Of a DNA stretch of 44,900 nt, positions 1 to 8,203 are shown piece by piece. The stretch is from DASQHY01 sp035602605 (GTDB lineage: Bacteria; Acidobacteriota; Terriglobia; Acidiferrales; UBA7541). How positions within the stretch are numbered: position 1 is the stretch's first letter; each line of letters begins with the position of its first letter. A program made the position numbers and the translations under genes. The notes under the pieces are model-generated. The model worked only from the letters and a program-made list of their open reading frames with translations. It did no database searches and was not told the DNA's origin. The DNA lies in NCBI GenBank assembly GCA_035602605.1, contig DATNLZ010000021.1:1-44900 (forward strand). Reading direction: 5' to 3'.

Positions 1-422
1 CCGCGCACATTCTGCTGCCTCAAATTGACCCGGAGCGCCCCGCATCGCTCTCGCGAACGATGCTCGACGGCGTACTGCGGCGCAAAATGGGATTCCGCGG
101 CGTCATTCTTGCCGACGATCTAGGCATGGGCGCGATTGCACGACGGTACGGCCCCGGCGAAGCGGCTGTCGAAACACTTCGCGCGGGCACGGACATCGCC
201 ATGTTGTGTCACGACTGGCAGGCTGTAGCGCCGGCTATCGCCGCGGTTAGGCAGGCTCACGAGGCCGGACGTTTTGATGCAGCGGAATGGCGCGCATCGC
301 TTGAACGAATCGAACGCACCTGTGCGTTGGCGGAATTGCCGGTTCCGGACGTGCCCCTGGATGTGCTGGCCTGCGACGAGTTTCGCGCGCTGGCAGCGGC
401 CATCCGCGCGCGTTTGGTGTAG
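1..422 (+). CDS. nagZ: beta-N-acetylglucosaminidase (NagZ-like, GH3), C-terminal part
   Basis: This is the 3' end of a gene whose start lies before the window; the open frame runs from base 3. The translation begins AHILLPQID and continues to GVILADDLGMGAI, the stretch that in NagZ-type family 3 glycoside hydrolases carries the nucleophilic aspartate (the first D of DDLGM). The acid/base His/Asp loop (KHFPG region) would lie upstream and is not visible. Family members hydrolyse N-acetylglucosamine from anhydro-muropeptides in the cytoplasm during peptidoglycan recycling. The family placement rests on this motif and the following helix (ETLRAGTDIAML). Peptidoglycan enzymes also occur at 3823-6857, so the region has a cell-wall theme. 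Confidence is high for GH3 and moderate for the specific NagZ role. Confidence 0.82.
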   Translation, partial: AHILLPQIDPERPASLSRTMLDGVLRRKMGFRGVILADDLGMGAIARRYGPGEAAVETLRAGTDIAMLCHDWQAVAPAIAAVRQAHEAGRFDAAEWRASLERIERTCALAELPVPDVPLDVLACDEFRALAAAIRARLV

Positions 423-479
423 ATTCTCTGCGCTCTCTGTGCTGCTAATCCGTAGAAACTTTGCGCCGCGCGACGAATT

Positions 480-722
480 TCAAGCGGCCTCCGGGATCAA
501 ATCTCGAATGGTGGATCGCAGAGCCGTTAGTAGGGCGGTAATGGTTTTCTGACCGCTCTCGGTGAACTCGTGGCGGTAGATGCCCGAGACCCTGCGGATC
601 AGTCCGTGCGCGCCGAGCAGCCGTAGCTTGCGACTGATCCACGCCGAGCGACGGCGTGCTTCTCGCGGCTCCGCAGCGCTTTTTTTAAAAACGCTTTTGA
701 CTTTCGTCCGCGTTGCGAGCGC
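480..722 (-). pseudogene. winged-helix-like protein fragment (C-terminal remnant)
   Basis: An open minus-strand frame of 102 codons ends at 480. Its last roughly 65 residues, from about REARRRSAWISRKLRLLGA onward (LIRRVSGIYRHEFTESGQ), resemble the winged-helix C-terminus of a larger protein common in Acidobacteriota and Chloroflexi, in which a LRAHGLI...YxxTxxG pattern ends the protein. The first roughly 30 residues of the open frame are cysteine-rich, do not look like this family, and probably read through non-coding DNA. The rest of the usual, much longer protein is missing, so this is best called a decayed remnant rather than a working gene. It could instead be a small independent DNA-binding protein, but no ribosome binding site was evident. 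Identification is from memory of the pattern only. Confidence 0.4.
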
Positions 723-795
723 CCGCACCGTCTGCCATAATGCTTCCCCGGAGCCGAAGAAACATATGAGCGCGCAAGTTGCGAGCACGGTTTTT

Positions 796-827
796 CACCA
801 GTCACCAGTCATCAGTCACCAGTCACC
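796..827 (+). repeat. heptamer tandem repeat in front of alaS
   Basis: Four and a half head-to-tail copies of a 7-base unit, CACCAGT, fill the last bases before the alaS start codon. The third copy has one change (CATCAGT). Only six bases separate the array from the ATG at 834, so it occupies the place where a Shine-Dalgarno sequence would normally sit, and no purine-rich ribosome binding site is visible there. Confidence 0.9.
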
Positions 828-833
828 TTCCCC

Positions 834-3716
834 ATGCTGACCGGCAACGAAATCCGCAGCACATTTCTGAAATTTTTCGCCGACCGCGGACACCGCGTGG
901 TTCGCAGCTCGTCGCTCGTCCCCGTCAACGACCCCACGCTGCTCTTCACCAACGCCGGAATGAACCAGTTCAAGGACGTTTTCCTTGGCCTCGAGCAGCG
1001 CGAATACACGCGCGCCACTTCGTCCCAGAAATGCGTCCGTGCCGGCGGCAAGCACAACGACCTCGAAAATGTCGGCTTCACCAACCGCCACCACACTTTT
1101 TTCGAAATGCTCGGGAATTTTTCCTTCGGCGACTACTTCAAGAAAGACGCCATTGCCTTTGCCTGGGAGTTAGTCACTTCGCAAAATTGGTTCGCCATTC
1201 CAAAGGACAAGCTTTACGCGACCATTTTTAAAGGTGAAGAAGGCATCGTGCGTGATGCTGAGGCCTACGAGCACTGGCTGGGGCAGGGGGTGGCGAAAGA
1301 GCGCATCTACGAGTTCGGCGCCAAAGAAAATTTTTGGGCCATGGGCGACACCGGCCCCTGCGGCCCATGCAGTGAGCTTCACTATGACATGGGACCCGCG
1401 GCATCAGATCAGGGCCACACGGATTGTCCGTTCGGGTGCGAATGCGGCCGTTACGTTGAAATCTGGAATCTTGTCTTCATGCAATTCGACCGCAACGCCA
1501 GTGGCACGATGACGCCGCTTCCAAAACCTTCGATTGACACTGGCGCCGGCCTGGAGCGGCTCGCTGCTGTCCTGCAAGGTAAAATCAGCAATTACGACAC
1601 GGATTTGTTTCAGCCGCTCATCGCCCGCGCGGGGGCGCTAACCGGTGCGAAGTACGGCGCAAACTCCGCATCTGACGCGTCCTTGCGTATTATCGCTGAC
1701 CATGCACGGGCGACGACTTTTCTTATCACCGATGGCGTTGTGCCCTCGAATGAAGGTCGTGGGTACGTTCTCCGTAAAATCATGCGTCGGGCAATTCGTC
1801 ACGGCCGACTGCTTGGCGCAATGCACCCTTTCTTGTCAGAGATGGTGCAGACCGTTCGCGAACAAATGGGCGTTCCCTATCCTGAACTTCTCGAGGCATC
1901 GGCAGCACTCGTGCCGGAAATCGTCCTGTCTGAAGAAAAGCGCTTCGGACACACACTCGACATCGGCTTGAAAAAACTAGAAGTATCGCTGCGGCTTGCT
2001 CCGGCAATGAGTTTTGTCGACGAACTGGTCGAGTCCGGTAAGATCGCGCGGCCCGACGTCAGCGCTGAAAAATACAACCTGGAAAACTTACTGCTTGCGT
2101 CCGACAGGCACAAGAAGCTTTTGTCTGCGTCGGTAGTAGTGCCCGAGGCATTTACCGCCGAACTGGTTCAGCGCTGCGAGAATCCGACAGCCTCCAGCAG
2201 ACACCTGCGCGGAAGCGAAGCATTCTATCTGTACGACACCTATGGACTTCCGCGGGACTTCATTATGGACGCGGCGCGGGATGCCGGCATTCACTTCGAT
2301 GAAGCAGGATTCGAGAAGGCCATGCAGGAACAGCGGACGCGGGCGCGCGCATCATGGAAAGGGGTTCATAAAGAGTCTGCGAGTCCGGTGTATGCGAAAT
2401 TGGCGGCAACATTCAAGTCTGAACCGGACTTTTACCGCAGCACAAATACGAAAGATTGCCGTATTGAAGCTATTATCACCAAAGATGGCTCGGTCAATGA
2501 AATTAAAGAAGGCCAGGAAGCTGAGGTCGTTTTAGATCGAACGGTGATTTATGCCGAGTCCGGCGGACAAGTGTCGGATCTCGGGGCATTCTACGACAAC
2601 TCTGAATCGCAACAGGTAGCCGAAGTCCGCGGGGCATATTATCCGGTCGCTGGACTCATCGCCCACCGCATCCTGGCCAAAGAACCTCTACATGTTGGTG
2701 ACCGCATCGCCGTCGTTGCCGATGCTCCTCGTCGCCAACACATCAAGCGCAATCACACGGGGACGCACCTGGTGCACGCTGCGCTGCGCAATATGCTGGG
2801 TACGCACGTCAAGCAGGCCGGCTCGCTCAACGCTCCTGACCACCTTCGTTTTGATTTCAGTCATTTCGCGCAAGTCGATCCCGAGGAACTCCGGGACATC
2901 GAGCAACAGGTGAACGATCACATCCTGCAAAACGTCGAGATGCAGACCGAAATCACATCCATAGACGATGCGCTGGCCTCCGGGGCGCTGGCCTTCTTTG
3001 GCGACAAATACCCCGAGCAAAACGTTCGCGTGGTGACGATTCCCGACCCTTCTGCCCCACGGGCCTTTTACAGCAAGGAGCTTTGCGGCGGCACGCATGT
3101 CGCACGCACCGGCGATATCGGGGTCTTCAAAATCATGTCCGAGCAATCTATCGCCGCGGGGGTCCGCCGCATTGAAGCCATTACCGGTGCGCAAGCTCTG
3201 CTCGACTATCAACGGGCCTTGGGACAACTGCGTCGTCTCGCAGGGGTGTTGAACGTCGGTGAGGATACTCTGCTCCCTAGCCTCGAGAAGCTTATGCAAA
3301 GCACTAAGCAGCTCGAAAGGCAGCTCGAAGACCAAAAACGCAAGGGTGCCCTTTCCAGGCTCGATGATTTGGTACAGCAAGCCAAATCGGTAAAAGGTGT
3401 CAAGGTCCTGGCTGCCGAGGTCGACGACGTGAGCCGCGAAGCCCTTCGGCAACTTGTAGACAGCCTGCGCCAGAAGATTGGGTCTGGCGTCGTGGTCCTC
3501 GCTACTACGCAAGACGGCAAAGTCGCCATCGTTGCCGGGGTTAGCAAGGACCTGACTTCGCGGCTACATGCCGGCAAGCTCGTCCAAGTGCTGGCCGAAA
3601 AAGTAGGGGGAAAAGGGGGTGGCCGACCCGATTTGGCAGAGGCTGGCGGAAAAGACACATTAGCGCTAAAAAGTGCCCTTCAGGCTATTTATCCCTACCT
3701 CGACGCGTTGTTATAA
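834..3716 (+). CDS. alaS: alanine--tRNA ligase
   Basis: Cytoplasmic class II synthetase that activates alanine and charges tRNA-Ala; the C-terminal half edits mischarged serine and glycine. The 960-residue product opens with the typical LTGNEIRSTFLKFF helix and contains the class II core (TNAGMNQFKD, NRHHTFFEMLGNFSFGDYF). The editing domain has its zinc ligands HTGTH at residues 641-645 and CGGTH at 751-755, followed by a coiled-coil and the glycine-rich C-terminal domain (GGKGGGRPD). The protein is longer than the usual roughly 875 residues because of an extra segment of about 70 residues around 385-458, between the tRNA-binding helices and the YDTYGLP motif. The start is fixed by the family N-terminus; upstream lies a heptamer repeat instead of a clear ribosome binding site. 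It appears to be monocistronic, 106 bases before the next gene. Confidence 0.98.
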   Translation: MLTGNEIRSTFLKFFADRGHRVVRSSSLVPVNDPTLLFTNAGMNQFKDVFLGLEQREYTRATSSQKCVRAGGKHNDLENVGFTNRHHTFFEMLGNFSFGDYFKKDAIAFAWELVTSQNWFAIPKDKLYATIFKGEEGIVRDAEAYEHWLGQGVAKERIYEFGAKENFWAMGDTGPCGPCSELHYDMGPAASDQGHTDCPFGCECGRYVEIWNLVFMQFDRNASGTMTPLPKPSIDTGAGLERLAAVLQGKISNYDTDLFQPLIARAGALTGAKYGANSASDASLRIIADHARATTFLITDGVVPSNEGRGYVLRKIMRRAIRHGRLLGAMHPFLSEMVQTVREQMGVPYPELLEASAALVPEIVLSEEKRFGHTLDIGLKKLEVSLRLAPAMSFVDELVESGKIARPDVSAEKYNLENLLLASDRHKKLLSASVVVPEAFTAELVQRCENPTASSRHLRGSEAFYLYDTYGLPRDFIMDAARDAGIHFDEAGFEKAMQEQRTRARASWKGVHKESASPVYAKLAATFKSEPDFYRSTNTKDCRIEAIITKDGSVNEIKEGQEAEVVLDRTVIYAESGGQVSDLGAFYDNSESQQVAEVRGAYYPVAGLIAHRILAKEPLHVGDRIAVVADAPRRQHIKRNHTGTHLVHAALRNMLGTHVKQAGSLNAPDHLRFDFSHFAQVDPEELRDIEQQVNDHILQNVEMQTEITSIDDALASGALAFFGDKYPEQNVRVVTIPDPSAPRAFYSKELCGGTHVARTGDIGVFKIMSEQSIAAGVRRIEAITGAQALLDYQRALGQLRRLAGVLNVGEDTLLPSLEKLMQSTKQLERQLEDQKRKGALSRLDDLVQQAKSVKGVKVLAAEVDDVSREALRQLVDSLRQKIGSGVVVLATTQDGKVAIVAGVSKDLTSRLHAGKLVQVLAEKVGGKGGGRPDLAEAGGKDTLALKSALQAIYPYLDALL

Positions 3717-3822
3717 TTCAACCACGCCAGAAGCACGGTCGGGAGGGGAAGTCCACCTCCATGATCGCAGTACTTTTGATTCGAACAAACGTCGAATCGC
3801 TTAACTGATTTACCAAAGCCCA

Positions 3823-4551
3823 ATGGTCAAACGCGCCCCAACCGGAGCCTGCATGTTACTGACAATACTGTGTTTGTCAGCAGCAACGACGCGCGCTCAA
3901 ATTGCCTCGGTCGTGAATGATGATGGCAAGCGCCTATTTATCAACGCTGAAGGCCAACTAAACGCGCGGAAGGCGAGGCCGTCCGGGTTTAGCTCGGTGC
4001 CGCCAAGGCATGCGACCATGTATCTCCCCAGCGCATCTCCACTTTGGAAGGGTTCATCGGCGCAGTCAGCGGTCGTCGACCCCAGGGATTACGACCGGAT
4101 CGTCCATCGGGCTGCGGAACGTCACAGCGTTGACCCTGCGCTGGTTCGCGCCGTGATCAAAACCGAGTCCAATTGGAACCCGTGGGTAGTCTCGCGCAAA
4201 GGGGCAGTCGGGTTGATGCAACTGATTCCTGGGACAGCCAAGCGATTAGGCGTCACTGACGTGCGAGATCCCGAACACAATGTGGACGGGGGGGTGCATT
4301 ACCTGCGCCTCCTGCTCGACCGGTACAATGGCAACCTGGATTTGGCCCTTGCGGCTTATAATGCTGGTGAGGGTGCCGTCGACCGAGCCCGAGGGGTCCC
4401 TGCATTCCGGGAAACACGGAACTATGTTCAGAAAGTAACGGAGGCCTACTTCCGGCCTGGCTCTGGCCGCCTTGCCAATTGGTGGAGTGCTTCACGCCCC
4501 ATACACAAGGACACCAATGAGCGAGGCCGAGTGGTATTCACGAACGAATGA
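3823..4551 (+). CDS. secreted lytic transglycosylase (SLT domain)
   Basis: Cleaves the MurNAc-GlcNAc bond of peptidoglycan with formation of anhydro-muropeptides. The 242-residue product has a signal peptide (hydrophobic core LLTILCLSAA, cleavage near TTRAQ), then a short segment VVNDDGKRLFINAEG typical of small exported transglycosylases, then an SLT fold from about residue 90. The catalytic glutamate is E115 in IKTESNWNP, followed by GLMQLIPGTAKRLGV and AAYNAGEGAV (177-186). Family members act in the periplasm. The stop codon overlaps the start of the amidase gene by four bases (ATGA), so the two wall hydrolases are probably translationally coupled. No promoter was assigned in the 106 bases after alaS. 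Confidence 0.93.
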   Translation: MVKRAPTGACMLLTILCLSAATTRAQIASVVNDDGKRLFINAEGQLNARKARPSGFSSVPPRHATMYLPSASPLWKGSSAQSAVVDPRDYDRIVHRAAERHSVDPALVRAVIKTESNWNPWVVSRKGAVGLMQLIPGTAKRLGVTDVRDPEHNVDGGVHYLRLLLDRYNGNLDLALAAYNAGEGAVDRARGVPAFRETRNYVQKVTEAYFRPGSGRLANWWSASRPIHKDTNERGRVVFTNE

Positions 4552-6857
4552 GGACAGGTTTCACGCAACGCATATGTTCCCCGATGCTTTACCCCCTCTT
4601 ACTGGCGTCTGCGCTTCTTGTGTCTTTGCTGCCCTCCCTTCATGCGGAAACTTTAGAAAAGCGCAACTCCGCGCAAGCACAGTTTGACCGCGCCGAAAAA
4701 CAGCGTACCGCCCTCAATGCGAAACCGCTCGCCGAACGCAGTCTCGAAGATTACAAACAAACGGTCACGAGCTATCGCCGCGTTTATCTGATCACTTCGC
4801 ACGCAATGGAAGTGCCGGCGGCAATCATGGCTGTTGCGCAGCTCAATACCGAGATGGGCCAGCACTTTGGCAGCAAATATTATCAGTCGGCTGTTAATAC
4901 TTACGAGTATCTGCTCAAGCAGTATCCTACCAGCCGGTATCGCGAAGAGGCCCTGTTGGGCATCGCGTCAATCCAGAAAAGCAATCTGGGCCAGGCGCAG
5001 CTTGCCAGGCGGAGTTTTGAGCAATTTTTGAAAGCGCATCCGCACTCGGCGCACAAACGCGAGGCGCTCGAAGCCTTGGCAGAGCTTGCCATGGCCAGGG
5101 ACTTGGGCGTTGAGATTCCACGAGAAAAAACCGCCGCAACAACTCGCGAAGAACAGGTTGCCGTAGTGCCCGTGGTTGAGCGCTCGGTAGGCGAGAGTCC
5201 TGAGCAAAAGACCGTAGAAGCTCCATCTGGGAAAGATGGAACTTCGCATGTGACCGGGATAACCGCATTCAACGGCCAAGACAAAGCGCAAATCGTAATC
5301 GCTCTGGACAAGGGCGTGCAATTTTATTCTTCGCGGCTCGCGAAACCGGAACGAGTTTTTTTTGATCTGCATCCGGCGCGCTTAGGGCGAGGAGTCGCTG
5401 CAAAGATTGCTGAGAGTCCCTCTGGGTTAGTTAGAAATGTACGTATGGCTCAGAACCAGGATGGAGTTGTGCGCGTGGTTTTCGAGCTTCAGGGAGCAAA
5501 AGAATATACCGCGGCGCTTTTTGACAGCCCGGCTCGCCTGGTCATTGATTTCTGGGGCGCCAGCACTAAAACGGCCAAGAACGCTGTGAAATCTCGTAAC
5601 TCGGCAAGCCCGGCTGATAGTAAAAATCCACATGACAAAACGGGTGTATCCGCGAGGCCACCTGTCGTCAATCAACCGCCAAAAGCGGATGCCGCCGAGC
5701 AAAAGAATACTGACAAGAAGAATCGAAATGAGAAATCTGTGACTGCTTCCGCCGGGGCACCCCTGGTAAGTCCGCCGGTTGCGACTCCACTACCAAACGT
5801 AGATCCATCAGAGAAAAAGAATGTCGACAAGAAGATGCAAAGCGACAAGTCTGCCAGTGCAACTGTACCGCTGGCGGTAGAGCCCAAGCCTATCTCCGCG
5901 CAACCTGCTTCGATTCAACGAAATACAGCGGGCGCGATGCAGCCGGCGATTGCTCAGCCTGAAATCACAGGGCTGCCGGCGGAGGCCACAATTGCTGCCG
6001 AAAAGAGCCTTCGTTCCAGGCGTGCGGCCGCGGAGCGCATGGTCCCGCCTCCGGCGCCAGAGCCGACGCATAACGGCAAGCCATCGCTGACGCGAGCGCT
6101 GGGCTTAAAGGTAGGCCGCATCGTGATTGATGCCGGGCACGGTGGCCACGACACCGGCACGATCGGCGCAACCGGCTTAATGGAAAAAGATTTATGCCTG
6201 GACATCGCGTTGCGCCTCGGCAAAATCATCCAGCAGCGCTTGCCGGGCGCGGAAGTAATTTTAACGCGGCAGAACGATTCTTTTGTGGCACTGGAGGATC
6301 GCACCGCCATTGCCAATCTGGCGAAGGCCGATCTATTCCTTTCCATTCATGCGAATTCGAGCCAGGACCATCACGCTCGCGGCGTCGAAACCTATTACCT
6401 CAACCTGACCAATTCTCCGGAAGCGATGGCTGTGGCCTCTCGCGAAAACGCCTTTGCGCGGGGCGGCGTACACGACCTGCAAGATATTGTCGCCAAAATC
6501 GCGCGCAACGAAAAGCTTGGGGAGTCGCGCGAGTTTGCCGAGGATGTGCAGATTTCGCTGACCAAAAGGCTCCAGCGGCTCTCCCAAACCACGAAGAATC
6601 GCGGTGTTCGCAAGGCTCCATTCGTGGTACTGATCGGGGCGGATATGCCCTCGGTACTTGCCGAGATATCTTTCCTGAGCAATCCTGTCGAGGAGCAACT
6701 GCTTAAGCGGCCCGACAATCGCCAGCGGATTGCCGAAGGGCTCTATCAAGGGGTTGCCAGCTATCTGCAAAGCGTCAATAGCCTTAGCCTAAATCTTCCG
6801 GGCCGCGCTGCCGGAACCCGCTCCACGCTGCTTGAACAATCCGGGAACCAACGCTAA
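4548..6857 (+). CDS. N-acetylmuramoyl-L-alanine amidase with TPR-like and AMIN domains
   Basis: Zinc amidase that removes stem peptides from peptidoglycan, probably at the division site. The 769-residue product has a signal peptide (LYPLLLASALLVSLLPSLHA), a TPR-like helical segment (about 110-190), an AMIN wall-targeting domain (about 235-336), and a long low-complexity linker (about 345-510) with a near-repeat of a lysine/aspartate-rich block. The Amidase_3 domain follows from about residue 522. Zinc ligands are H531 (DAGHGGHDTG), E546 and H601 (SIHANS); the catalytic glutamate is E706 (VLAEISFLSN). AmiC-type enzymes usually lack the TPR-like part, so this is an enlarged architecture. The annotated ATG overlaps the transglycosylase stop; an internal ATG at 4584 would give a shorter, equally good signal peptide. 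Confidence 0.94.
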   Translation: MRTGFTQRICSPMLYPLLLASALLVSLLPSLHAETLEKRNSAQAQFDRAEKQRTALNAKPLAERSLEDYKQTVTSYRRVYLITSHAMEVPAAIMAVAQLNTEMGQHFGSKYYQSAVNTYEYLLKQYPTSRYREEALLGIASIQKSNLGQAQLARRSFEQFLKAHPHSAHKREALEALAELAMARDLGVEIPREKTAATTREEQVAVVPVVERSVGESPEQKTVEAPSGKDGTSHVTGITAFNGQDKAQIVIALDKGVQFYSSRLAKPERVFFDLHPARLGRGVAAKIAESPSGLVRNVRMAQNQDGVVRVVFELQGAKEYTAALFDSPARLVIDFWGASTKTAKNAVKSRNSASPADSKNPHDKTGVSARPPVVNQPPKADAAEQKNTDKKNRNEKSVTASAGAPLVSPPVATPLPNVDPSEKKNVDKKMQSDKSASATVPLAVEPKPISAQPASIQRNTAGAMQPAIAQPEITGLPAEATIAAEKSLRSRRAAAERMVPPPAPEPTHNGKPSLTRALGLKVGRIVIDAGHGGHDTGTIGATGLMEKDLCLDIALRLGKIIQQRLPGAEVILTRQNDSFVALEDRTAIANLAKADLFLSIHANSSQDHHARGVETYYLNLTNSPEAMAVASRENAFARGGVHDLQDIVAKIARNEKLGESREFAEDVQISLTKRLQRLSQTTKNRGVRKAPFVVLIGADMPSVLAEISFLSNPVEEQLLKRPDNRQRIAEGLYQGVASYLQSVNSLSLNLPGRAAGTRSTLLEQSGNQR
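5685..5875 (+). repeat. imperfect internal repeat in the amidase linker
   Basis: Within the amidase linker the block AEQKNTDKKNRNEKSVTASA recurs about 115 bases later as SEKKNVDKKMQSDKSASATV, each copy followed by a proline/valine-rich stretch. At the DNA level the copies share the core AAAAGAATxxxGACAAGAAG. This looks like a past tandem duplication that lengthened a disordered, charged linker between the AMIN and amidase domains. Confidence 0.6.
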
Positions 6858-6884
6858 TCTAGTAGCGTCTAATCAGGTACAGGG

Positions 6885-7979
6885 ATGAGAACTTTTGCCT
6901 GCATATTCGTGCTTCTGTTTTTTCCGGCGGCGCTCCGCGCTGAAGCGCTTCCCATGCAATTTGCGAAGTGGACTGCTTCAGGTCCATCCGCGCGTATTGG
7001 CGCAGCAGCTGTAGACCAACTTTCAAGTAGCGACGCCGCAGTCCTGCGCGAAGATGGTCTGCTGGACGCAGAACGTCGCGCGTACGAACGCGGCGGCCAT
7101 GCGATACACGTGACCCTTTACCGCATGCGTGATTCAAGCGGCGCTTATGCCGCCTTCACGGCTCTGCGAACTGTAGATATGGTCGCGTCTGATTTGGCAC
7201 CGTTTTCCGCCATCGGCCGCAATCGGGCTTTGTTCGTTATTGGCCAGCAACTTCTGGATGTAGCATCCCTCGAGGGCGCCTCACCCGCCGATGTGCGTGC
7301 TCTGGTTGCCAATGTGGATGCGCGCGCTGAGAAAACGCCGTATCCGACGCTGTCTAGCTACCTACCGGTTCGCGGGAAGGTGCTAAATTCAGAAAAATAT
7401 TTTCTCGGGCCTGTTGGCCTGCAGTCGGCCGTTGGGTCATCATCGTCGGGTGCCCTTCCCATAGGAGATTGGCTGGGATTTGCCGTAGGAGCAGAAGCGG
7501 CGCTCGGGCGCTATCGTTCTGGTGGTATTGATTCCCTGCTGTTGCTTGTGGAGTATCCCACGCCGCAAGTCGCCGCCGAGAAATTGAAAAAGATTGAAAC
7601 TCAGTTCGCAAACAACAGCACCGAGCGCCCTTTGCTTATCGCGCGGCGAAAAGCCTCGTTGCTCTCGATGGTGCTGTCTCCCAATAATGCGGAGACCGCA
7701 AATGCGTTGCTAGACGAAGTGCGTTACCAGACGCAAGTTACCTGGAATGAGCCGACCTACCAGTTCAAAGAACCCGGTCTTAGCGTGATGATCGTCGAAG
7801 CCTTCGTGGGTACCGGCGTGATTCTAGTGTTCGCCCTGATCGCGGGACTGGGGTTCGGTGGCCTTCGCCTGCTCACCAAATACTTTCTTCCCGGCAAAGT
7901 GTTTGACAGGCAAAAGCACGTGGAAATTCTGCAGCTAGGAATCTCCAGCAAGCCCATTGAAGGGCGAGACTTTTACTAG
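6885..7979 (+). CDS. exported DUF6599-like protein with C-terminal membrane anchor
   Basis: The 364-residue product starts with a short signal peptide (TFACIFVLLFFPAALRAEA), continues with a soluble domain, and ends with one strongly hydrophobic segment at about residues 303-328 (EAFVGTGVILVFALIAGL) followed by a basic tail. It resembles the Acidobacteriota DUF6599 family, judged from the early AAAVDQLSSSDA...ERRAYERGG...TLYRMRDSSGAYAAF pattern; the function of that family is unknown. The gene follows the amidase by 27 bases on the same strand, so it may belong to the same transcript. The C-terminal anchor would hold the domain on the outer face of the inner membrane. No catalytic motif is evident. 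Confidence 0.75.
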   Translation: MRTFACIFVLLFFPAALRAEALPMQFAKWTASGPSARIGAAAVDQLSSSDAAVLREDGLLDAERRAYERGGHAIHVTLYRMRDSSGAYAAFTALRTVDMVASDLAPFSAIGRNRALFVIGQQLLDVASLEGASPADVRALVANVDARAEKTPYPTLSSYLPVRGKVLNSEKYFLGPVGLQSAVGSSSSGALPIGDWLGFAVGAEAALGRYRSGGIDSLLLLVEYPTPQVAAEKLKKIETQFANNSTERPLLIARRKASLLSMVLSPNNAETANALLDEVRYQTQVTWNEPTYQFKEPGLSVMIVEAFVGTGVILVFALIAGLGFGGLRLLTKYFLPGKVFDRQKHVEILQLGISSKPIEGRDFY

Positions 7980-8126
7980 ATACTCTCCTCGGGTCCGGGC
8001 GCGCCGCATTCTCTTCATGATGACCAGGCAAATCCAAGAAGCCCAAAGGGCAGTCGGTTGGAACCGCCTGTGCTCATGCAGTGCCGTGGTTTGCCCTGCG
8101 CAAGTCGCTTGCAATATAAAACGAAC

Positions 8127-8173
8127 CGGGACCTTGTCCCGCCTGGCTTCGGAAAAAGATGCCGGCCAGGCGG
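8127..8173. other. two hairpins between convergent genes
   Basis: Between the convergent DUF6599-like and Gfo genes are two adjacent inverted repeats. The first is CGGGAC-CTT-GTCCCG (8127-8141). The second is CCGCCTGGC (8139-8147) pairing with GCCAGGCGG (8165-8173) around a 17-base loop. They overlap by three bases and so are mutually exclusive at full length. Neither is followed by a clean T-run on either strand, so a classical intrinsic terminator is not shown, but the position suits transcription termination or mRNA 3'-end protection. Nothing else was recognised in 7980-8203. Confidence 0.5.
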
Positions 8174-8203
8174 CCGTCCAGCGGTCGCACACCTTCAGCA
8201 AAG

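Noticed and set aside
2688..3512. Long 274-codon minus-strand frame opposite alaS
   Set aside because: It is the antisense shadow of a highly biased coding sequence; the plus-strand product is unambiguously alanyl-tRNA synthetase.
8074..8202. 43-codon open minus-strand frame after the Gfo stop (FAEGVRPLDGRLAGIFFRSQ)
   Set aside because: It looks somewhat protein-like but has no start, no recognised family and third-codon composition unlike the neighbouring genes.
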